Shown here one piece after another: positions 39,459 through 43,957 of a DNA stretch of 43,957 nt. The stretch lies in the NCBI GenBank assembly GCA_964455095.1, contig CAYVUV010000237.1:1-43957 (forward strand), in the 5' to 3' direction. The stretch comes from CAYVUV01 sp964455095 (GTDB lineage Bacteria > Desulfobacterota > Binatia > HRBIN30 > CADEER01). The notes under the pieces are model-generated. The model was not told the origin of the DNA and did not search any database. It saw nothing but the letters and a program-made list of their open reading frames with translations. Every line of letters starts with the position of its first letter. The stretch's first letter is position 1. The translations under genes were made by a program, and so were the position numbers.

Positions 39459-39794
39459 ATGTCCCGAGATTTTGCGGAGACGCTACGCCACGACCCCCGC
39501 ATCGCGGAGTTCTGCCGCCGCTGGCGTATCCTTCGGCTCGAGCTCTTTGGATCGCAGGCGCGCGGTGATGCGCGACCCGACAGTGATGTGGACATCCTGG
39601 CGACGTTCGAGCACCCAACACCGTGGAGCCTCTTCGACCACGTCTCCATGCAGGAGGAGCTGACGTCGTTGGTTGGTCGACGCGTCGACCTCGTCAGCCG
39701 GCGCGCCGTCGACCGCAGCAGCAACGCGCTTCGACAGCGCGCGATTCTGGCTCGCACGGAATCGGTGTATGACGCGCGATGTTCGACCGCGTAA
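39459..39794 (+). CDS. MNT-type nucleotidyltransferase
   Basis: This 111-residue protein starts at ATG 39459; a GTG at 39423 is a possible longer start. The minimal nucleotidyltransferase motif 'LELFGSQARGDARPDSDVDI' (GSx10DxD) is intact, and 'GRRVDLVSR' gives the third carboxylate. In MNT/HEPN modules the MntA enzyme modifies the partner HEPN toxin with AMP. No HEPN gene is next to it. The stop overlaps the following DUF433 gene by 16 bases. It may be an orphan MntA or part of a mixed module. Confidence 0.85.
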   Translation: MSRDFAETLRHDPRIAEFCRRWRILRLELFGSQARGDARPDSDVDILATFEHPTPWSLFDHVSMQEELTSLVGRRVDLVSRRAVDRSSNALRQRAILARTESVYDARCSTA

Positions 39795-39994
39795 CGTTTG
39801 ACTCGAAAATCATGGGCGGAAGGGCTTGCATTCGCGGGATGCGGATACCGGTGTCCGTGATCGTGAGCCAGATTGCTCACGGGGCTTCGTTCGACGAAAT
39901 CATCGCGGGACACCCCGACCTCGAACGCGAGGACGTGCAACAGGCGATCGAGTACGCGGCGTGGCTTGCGCAGGAGCGAGTCGAGAGCCAATAG
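39779..39994 (+). CDS. DUF433-family antitoxin
   Basis: This 71-residue protein starts at ATG 39779, inside the end of the MNT gene. The DUF433 signature is complete: 'ITFDSKIMGGRACIRGMRIP'-like start (here VTFDSKIMGGRACIRGMRIP), 'SVIVSQIAHGASFDEI', 'HPDLEREDVQQAIEYAAW'. DUF433 proteins are VapB-like DNA-binding antitoxins that pair with DUF5615 PIN-like toxins. Six bases downstream a DUF5615 start is visible, but it is truncated. Confidence 0.87.
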   Translation: MFDRVTFDSKIMGGRACIRGMRIPVSVIVSQIAHGASFDEIIAGHPDLEREDVQQAIEYAAWLAQERVESQ

Positions 39995-40000
39995 GCCGTC

Positions 40001-40048
40001 GTGCGCATCTTGGTGGACATGAGCGTCGACGCGCGCGTCGCAGAGCGG
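40001..40048 (+). pseudogene. Truncated DUF5615 PIN-like toxin (remnant 1)
   Basis: GTG 40001 starts 'VRILVDMSVDARVAE', which matches the DUF5615 opening (MRILVDMNxxxRVAE, with the first active-site Asp). After residue 15 the frame changes into unrelated sequence (RSGRGGTDPRQH). About 85% of the toxin is missing, so no active toxin is made from this module. Confidence 0.65.
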
Positions 40049-40079
40049 TCTGGACGAGGCGGCACGGATCCTAGACAGC

Positions 40080-40137
40080 ACGCGAAATCGGCAGCAGGCG
40101 AATGCGGACAGCGGTTCATGTTCAGCAGCAGCTTCAC
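40080..40137 (-). pseudogene. Truncated DUF5615 PIN-like toxin (remnant 2)
   Basis: On the minus strand GTG 40137 overlaps the stop of the DUF433 gene at 40134-40382 by four bases, the normal layout of this pair. It reads 'VKLLLNMNR' against the family start MKLLLDMNLSPR, then degenerates. The Asp has become Asn. It faces remnant 1, so both toxins were lost at the same junction. Confidence 0.6.
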
Positions 40138-40382
40138 GCCGCCGCTTCTCCACGTGTCACGATGCGCTCCTCCATGGCCCACGCCGCGTAACCGAGAGCC
40201 TCGTAGATATCCTCGCGTTCCAACTCGGACCACTCGGCCAGGATCTCGTCGATCGTCATGCCCGAGCTCAGGTAGCTGAGGATTGAAGCCACCGGCATTC
40301 GCAGCCCGCGGATACAAGGCTTCCCAAAACACTTGTTCGGGTCGAGCGTGATGCGCTGGAACCGGTAGTGGCGGATTTCCAT
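40134..40382 (-). CDS. DUF433-family antitoxin (second copy)
   Basis: This 82-residue protein starts at ATG 40382. The signature 'ITLDPNKCFGKPCIRGLRMP', 'VASILSYLSSGMTIDEILAE' and 'LEREDIYEALGYAAW' is complete. It lies on the opposite strand to the DUF433 gene at 39779 and points at it. Its toxin partner is reduced to a few codons. It starts nine bases downstream of the DUF3368 stop, so it is probably in one transcript with the UPF0175/DUF3368 pair. Confidence 0.87.
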   Translation of the reverse strand: MEIRHYRFQRITLDPNKCFGKPCIRGLRMPVASILSYLSSGMTIDEILAEWSELEREDIYEALGYAAWAMEERIVTRGEAAA

Positions 40383-40391
40383 CAGCTGCCT

Positions 40392-40886
40392 TTACTCCTC
40401 GCCGGCTTCACGCAGCGCTTGCGAGCGGAGACGCTGGCTCTGCCACATGCCGGTTTGCTGCATCGCGTCGAGGCAGGGCTTGATCGCAGCAATGAGGCCC
40501 TCGCGTTTCGCTCGAAGGAGAATCCCGATGCTTCCCGTGACACGCAGGCCGGAGAGCCTCGCGGCTGCCCGACCACGGCGCTCGTCGATGACGACCAATT
40601 GGATCTGCAGCTCGATGGCCATCGCAATCGTCGCCGCTTCGCCAGCGTCTAGTTCTTGGACGAGCAACGGTGAGGGCGATGTCGCCAGCGCACGAACCTC
40701 GAGCCAGGGAGGTGGCACGAAAAGATCCCCCGGCTCCGTTGGTTGGCCGCGCAGAAACTCTGCCAGCACCGCCTCGGCGGCGACGACGCGCGGGTGGAGT
40801 CGAGGCAATAGATCCAGGCACCCGCAGGCGGAGAGAGCAATCAACGGCCCGGTGTTGATCGCGATCGACTCACTCACCGCGAGCAT
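40392..40886 (-). CDS. DUF3368 PIN-like toxin
   Basis: This 164-residue protein starts at ATG 40886. 'ESIAINTGPLIALSACGCLD' and 'LL' is the PIN-like opening of DUF3368, though the usual Asp or Asn/Thr of the active site reads INTG, as in family members. 'LDAGEAATIAMAIELQIQLV', 'VIDERRGRAAARLSGLRVTG' and 'SIGILLRAKREGLI' complete the domain. DUF3368 proteins are RNase-like toxins paired with UPF0175 antitoxins. The upstream UPF0175 gene overlaps by 17 bases. This is one of the toxins in the island that appears intact. Confidence 0.88.
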   Translation of the reverse strand: MLAVSESIAINTGPLIALSACGCLDLLPRLHPRVVAAEAVLAEFLRGQPTEPGDLFVPPPWLEVRALATSPSPLLVQELDAGEAATIAMAIELQIQLVVIDERRGRAAARLSGLRVTGSIGILLRAKREGLIAAIKPCLDAMQQTGMWQSQRLRSQALREAGEE

Positions 40887-41133
40887 AGCGCAGGTCGGCC
40901 TCGAGGTCTCGTTCGTCGAGGTTGATGGCTGAAACGCCGACGCGGTGGAGACTCAAGAGGAATGTCACCCGGTCCAAGCCACACAGCTCAGCCGCCTTGC
41001 CGGAAGAGAGCCGACCCAGTTCGTAGAGTTTGGCCGCCAGCAGAAACCGCGCCTCCTGGTCGAACTCCTCCTTCAGCATGCCCATGCTCAGCAAGACGTC
41101 ATCGCCGTACTCGATCGTCAGCTGGTATGTCAT
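40870..41133 (-). CDS. UPF0175-family antitoxin
   Basis: This 87-residue protein starts at ATG 41133. The family core is present: 'FDQEARFLLAAKLYELGRLS', 'SGKAAELCGLDRVTFLLSLH', 'RVGVSAINLDERDLEADL'. It contains a helix-turn-helix and pairs with DUF3368 toxins. It overlaps the toxin start by 17 bases and leads the transcript. Confidence 0.9.
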   Translation of the reverse strand: MTYQLTIEYGDDVLLSMGMLKEEFDQEARFLLAAKLYELGRLSSGKAAELCGLDRVTFLLSLHRVGVSAINLDERDLEADLRYARGE

Positions 41134-41155
41134 CTCGGCCTCCTCGGGAACTGAT

Positions 41156-41234
41156 TAAACCACCAGGACCCCAAGATACAAAGCCCCCCGCTTATCGAAC
41201 TTCCTCTTCGTGTTCTTCGTGCCCTTCGTGGCGC
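41156..41234. repeat. Fragment of a CTTCGTG/CCAAG dispersed repeat
   Basis: AACCACCAGGACCCCAAGAT at the left and TCTTCGTGTTCTTCGTGCCC then TTCGTGG at the right are the parts of a repeat type with CTTCGTG words. It resembles the ACGAAA elements in style but not in exact sequence. It lies between the UPF0175 gene and an orphan antitoxin. Confidence 0.5.
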
Positions 41235-41311
41235 CCATGCCCTCTGTGCGGGTGGAGAGCCCCCACTGGTTTGCACGATCGGTGATAAGCATCCGCATGC
41301 GAAGCCGCGCG

Positions 41312-41635
41312 ATGGCCACGACGAAAGCCCCCCGAGGAAGCGGCAACGTCTTTCGCGATCTCGGGCTCAAGAACCCAGAAGAGTTGCTCGCGAAGGCGAA
41401 GCTCGCGGCCCGGATCGTGCAAATCCTCGAAGCGCGCAAGCTGAGCCAGACACAGGCAGCCAAGCTCTTGGGCATCGACCAGCCGAAGGTATCGCAGATC
41501 TACCGTGGCCGGCTGCAGGACTTCTCACTGGAGCGCCTGCTGCGCTTCCTGACCGCGCTGCACCAGGACATTCGCATCGTCATCGAGCAGAAGCCCCGGG
41601 GCGGCCGCGGCCGCGTGATCGTGGAAGCGGCTTGA
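41312..41635 (+). CDS. XRE-family helix-turn-helix protein (HTH_37-like, orphan antitoxin)
   Basis: This 107-residue protein starts at ATG 41312; an ATG at 41297 is also in frame. 'VFRDLGLKNPEELLAKAKLA' and 'ARIVQILEARKLSQTQAAKL', 'LGIDQPKVSQIYRGRLQDFS' is the XRE domain of antitoxins that normally follow a RelE/Gp49-like toxin gene. Upstream there is only repeat sequence, so the toxin is missing. It could act as an orphan antitoxin or an independent repressor. Confidence 0.85.
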   Translation: MATTKAPRGSGNVFRDLGLKNPEELLAKAKLAARIVQILEARKLSQTQAAKLLGIDQPKVSQIYRGRLQDFSLERLLRFLTALHQDIRIVIEQKPRGGRGRVIVEAA

Positions 41636-41643
41636 GAGTAGGG

Positions 41644-42063
41644 CTAGGTCGCCGCGGGCAGGACAACGCAGCGTAGCCCGCCGACGCGACGGAAGTGCTT
41701 CTCGTCCGCCGGCCCAACCAAGACGCCGAAGTCCAATTCGCGGGCCGTTGCTGCGACGGCGATGTCGTTGGAGGGAATCATCTTCCCGTCGCGGCTTAGC
41801 TGCGCAAAGATCTCTGACCACCGTTCTGCCGTCGAGCGATTGAACTCGACGATGGTGCAGTGTGCAACGAGAGCGTCGAGTCGCGCCTTCCGCTGACGTG
41901 CACGCGCCGGGGTATCGGCCAGGCGGACGCCAACCATGACCTCGGCATAGGCAATCGCCGCGATCACTGCGGGCTCGTCGAACGGCGGCGAGCCGGTTAT
42001 GTTCCAGTTGGGCCCGCGCCGTTCGAGCTCGATGAGGGCGCTCGTGTCGATCACGAGGCCCAT
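41644..42063 (-). CDS. VapC-type PIN-domain toxin
   Basis: This 139-residue protein starts at ATG 42063. The four acidic residues of the PIN nuclease are visible: Asp in 'VIDTSALIELER', Glu in 'AYAEVMVGV', Asp in 'SNDIAVAATA' and Asp in 'VGPADEKHFRRV'. VapC toxins cut tRNA or rRNA. The cognate antitoxin gene lies directly upstream and overlaps by 13 bases. This pair appears intact. Confidence 0.9.
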   Translation of the reverse strand: MGLVIDTSALIELERRGPNWNITGSPPFDEPAVIAAIAYAEVMVGVRLADTPARARQRKARLDALVAHCTIVEFNRSTAERWSEIFAQLSRDGKMIPSNDIAVAATARELDFGVLVGPADEKHFRRVGGLRCVVLPAAT

Positions 42064-42317
42064 GGATTCCGTGGCGGGCGGTCTGCTCGATTGACGCTCT
42101 CGAGATCGGCGGCAAAGCGCGTATCCGGCGGCGCCGCTTCCTGCCAGGCTCGCAGTCCCTCAGCGAGCGAACCGGCAACGCCGACTGCCACCGGAGAGAT
42201 GCGGGCAATGGCCTCGCCGTTGCGCTCGACGATGAACGAGTCGGACCGATACCGGATCTTCCCAAGGACATCGCCGAGCTTTCGAGCCAACTCTGTTGCC
42301 GTGATCCGAATCTCCAT
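42051..42317 (-). CDS. Phd/YefM-like antitoxin (VapB role)
   Basis: This 88-residue protein starts at ATG 42317. 'EIRITATELARKLGDVLGKI', 'RYRSDSFIVERNGEAIARIS' and 'PV' is the Phd/YefM fold. The C-terminal tail (DTRFAADLESVNRADRPPRN) would wrap the toxin. It represses its own operon in known systems. It is paired with the VapC-type gene downstream. Confidence 0.88.
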   Translation of the reverse strand: MEIRITATELARKLGDVLGKIRYRSDSFIVERNGEAIARISPVAVGVAGSLAEGLRAWQEAAPPDTRFAADLESVNRADRPPRNPWAS

Positions 42318-42531
42318 GATTCCGTATTATTCGGAACTCCGCCGATGCGTCAACGCGGCCGGCATATGTGCCCAGACAAGACGGGGGCGCCCCCTGAGTC
42401 TTCGGGATATTGGCGCGTCCGGCAGGAGAGACTGTCGATTTTCTCGATCGCAGCTAACTAACTGGCCGTCGCCGCTCCCGAGATCTGGTCCGGCCCCCGT
42501 CCTTTGGGTTCTCCCCCCCGCGTATGGCAGT

Positions 42532-42906
42532 TTACGCCGCCGCGGTCTCGTCGGCTGGCCGGATCAGCGAATCGGCAGGGATTCCGAGCTCCGTGTGGAG
42601 ACGCCAGATCATCTTCAAAGTGAGCGGACGCTTTCGGTTGAGCACTTCGTACACGCGGTTCGGGCGACCGAGCATCGGTTCGAGGTCCTTCACAGTGAGG
42701 CCGCGCTGCTCCATCACGAACCGGATGGCCGCAATCGGGTCGGGCAAGTCCATGGGGAAATGCTTGCGCTCATAGGCCTCGACCAGCGTCGTCAGAATGT
42801 CCAGGCGCTCCCCCTCCGGGCTATTCGCGCGAGCCTTCATGAGCGACGCGATCTCCTTCAGCGCAGCCTGATAGGCCGACTTGGTCTTGACGGGTTTGAT
42901 CTCCAT
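42532..42906 (-). CDS. HigA-like antitoxin
   Basis: This 124-residue protein starts at ATG 42906 behind TGGAGGAACGCTG. It has the 'LTTLVEAYERKHFPMDLPDP' and 'AIRFVMEQRGLTVKDLEPML', 'GRPNRVYEVLNRKRPLTLKM' features of HigA/YgjM-type antitoxins. The toxin-first order of higBA is kept: a truncated HigB reading frame ends 13 bases upstream. The antitoxin itself is complete. Confidence 0.88.
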   Translation of the reverse strand: MEIKPVKTKSAYQAALKEIASLMKARANSPEGERLDILTTLVEAYERKHFPMDLPDPIAAIRFVMEQRGLTVKDLEPMLGRPNRVYEVLNRKRPLTLKMIWRLHTELGIPADSLIRPADETAAA

Positions 42907-42919
42907 CAGCGTTCCTCCA

Positions 42920-43027
42920 TCAGATCATCTGCGCGTCGACACGGTCGTACTGGTCATGGGTGCCGATGAACCGGACGTACACGACTCGGTAAGGGTAGTT
43001 GATCCTGACCGCGCTCCAATACCTCCC
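42920..43027 (-). pseudogene. Truncated HigB toxin (C-terminal remnant)
   Basis: On the minus strand the last 34 codons of a HigB gene are present ('RYWSAVRINYPYRVVYVRFI', then 'GTHDQYDRVDAQMI' and TGA 42922-42920). This matches the usual HigB end '...INY.YRVVYVRFIGTHAEYDxIDA'. The first ~60 codons are absent. The cysteine desulfurase gene ends immediately upstream, so the toxin 5' half was replaced at a junction near 43028. Confidence 0.75.
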
Positions 43028-43029
43028 GG

Positions 43030-43957
43030 CTATGAGGCCGCGCCAATGAGGCTCTTGGCCGCAGCGCCAATTCGGGCGATGGCATCATCGATCTCATGCG
43101 CCTGCGTAAATCGCCCGATGCTCAAGCGAATCGAGCATTCGGCCTCGTGCGCCGAGAGACCGATGGCGCGGAGGACGTGCGACGGTTCAGGCGTCCCAGA
43201 CGTGCAGGCTGAACCCGTAGAGGCGGCAAGATCTGGCTGCAATCTTTGGATGAGCAGGCCGGCTTCCACTCCGGGGAAGGAGATGTTCAAGTTGCCAGGG
43301 TGACGCTGTGTAGCGGGACCGTTCAGTTTGAGTTCCGGGACTGCACCCCGCAGGCCCGTGAGCAGTCGATCACGCAATGCAGCGATCCGTTCAACCTCCG
43401 ACTCGCGCTCCAGTCCAAGCAGCGCGCAAGCCTCGCCGAACCCGACGCACAGCGGCGTCGGCAGCGTTCCCGAACGCAAGCCACCCTCCTGCCCCCCACC
43501 ATGGACAATTGGCTTGGGCTGCACGGACAGACCGCGTCTGATGTAGAGCGCGCCGACTCCCTTAGGCCCGTACGCCTTGTGGGCAGACAGGCTAAGTAGA
43601 TCCACGCCCGCCTGTTGCACGTTGAGCGGCAGGACAGCGAGGGCTTGAGCTGCATCCGTGTGAAAGAAGGCGCCGGCTTGCCGACAAATCTCCGCAATAT
43701 TTTCGATCGGTTGCACGGCCCCGATCTCATTGTTGACTATCATAGCGGATACAAGTGCCGTGCGTTGGTCGACAACCGCAGCGAAAGCGGAAGGGTCGAC
43801 GGTGCCGCTGCGCCCCACCGGAACTGTGACCACCTCGAATCCTTCCTCAGCCGCAGCTCGGGCCACCGCAAGCACACTCTTGTGCTCGACCGCGCTGACA
43901 ACGATCCGCCGGCGTTCCGCGGGGAGAGCCCGAGCGATTCCAAGGATTGCGAGGTTG
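43030..43957 (-). CDS. Cysteine desulfurase, NifS/IscS type (partial, 5' end beyond window)
   Basis: The frame is open to the right edge ('NLAILGIARALPAERRRIVV', 'SAVEHKSVLAVARAAAEEGF') and ends at TAG 43032-43030. The catalytic features are present: 'EHKSVL' with the conserved His, 'LSLSAHKAYGPKGVGALYIR' with the PLP lysine, and 'STGSACTSGTPEPSHVL' with the active-site Cys. The 309 residues seen are the C-terminal three quarters. The enzyme takes sulfur from L-cysteine for Fe-S clusters, thio-tRNA or phosphorothioate DNA. Which role applies is unclear because the upstream neighbours are off the window. Its downstream end abuts a broken HigB gene. Confidence 0.92.
   Translation of the reverse strand, partial: NLAILGIARALPAERRRIVVSAVEHKSVLAVARAAAEEGFEVVTVPVGRSGTVDPSAFAAVVDQRTALVSAMIVNNEIGAVQPIENIAEICRQAGAFFHTDAAQALAVLPLNVQQAGVDLLSLSAHKAYGPKGVGALYIRRGLSVQPKPIVHGGGQEGGLRSGTLPTPLCVGFGEACALLGLERESEVERIAALRDRLLTGLRGAVPELKLNGPATQRHPGNLNISFPGVEAGLLIQRLQPDLAASTGSACTSGTPEPSHVLRAIGLSAHEAECSIRLSIGRFTQAHEIDDAIARIGAAAKSLIGAAS

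Noticed and set aside
1..43957. tRNA, rRNA, riboswitch, integrase or insertion-sequence transposase genes.
   Set aside because: I looked on both strands and saw no cloverleaf-type sequence, no rRNA segment, no known riboswitch core and no transposase motif.

Overview
This 43,957-base window is GC-rich chromosomal DNA with coding on both strands, short operons, and intergenic spaces filled with palindromic repeats. No rRNA, tRNA, CRISPR array or phage genes were seen. Lipoproteins, a Tat substrate, secreted glycoside hydrolases, a dockerin-like EF-hand pair, a BKACE enzyme and a MaoC enzyme suggest a free-living soil or sediment bacterium of the broad deltaproteobacterial grade, possibly a Binatota-like lineage. 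That placement is an inference; no marker gene is present.

Layout. 1-2220: an ATPase-type regulator running off the left edge, the decayed remnant of a second one, and a DUF2786-like protein. 2310-5112: a GFA-family protein, a BKACE enzyme and an alpha/beta hydrolase. 5109-5560: a stack of small repeat elements. 5622-7854: a secreted GH8 glycanase and a small membrane protein. 8026-13041 (minus strand): a MaoC-type dehydratase, a Kef-type potassium/proton antiporter with its flavodoxin-like partner, and an alpha/beta hydrolase. 13402-15408: a secreted copper-monooxygenase-like protein with an EF-hand pair. 15572-16885: a polymerase/ligase-like membrane protein. 17062-22869: two large neighbouring lipoproteins, one a Tat substrate and one a pentapeptide-repeat protein. 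22880-26230: a small conserved protein divergent from a winged-helix/ATPase regulator. 26204-26643: a DUF559 nuclease gene enclosed by palindromic inverted repeats. 26666-31225 (minus strand): a likely operon of an enolase-superfamily enzyme, a YtcJ-like amidohydrolase and a DUF2817-GNAT fusion. 31321-39226: a YVTN beta-propeller surface protein, an epoxide-hydrolase-like enzyme, a GH29 fucosidase, a response regulator, carbonic anhydrase, and a TetR gene divergent from a two-methyltransferase operon. 39459-43030: a dense toxin-antitoxin island in which several toxins are truncated but the antitoxins survive. 43030 to the edge: a cysteine desulfurase.

The most striking feature is the number of palindrome-ended elements. 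At least seven families occur, several in three or four copies. One family encloses a DUF559 nuclease gene at 26204-26643, and three shorter pairs with the same ends contain no gene. I propose that the full copy is a mobile cassette and the short pairs are its internally deleted derivatives. A second family (5337, 15438, 39254) consists of inverted arrays of a degenerate GGNATC hexamer. Several genes take their last codons, stop codon or ribosome binding site from these repeats.
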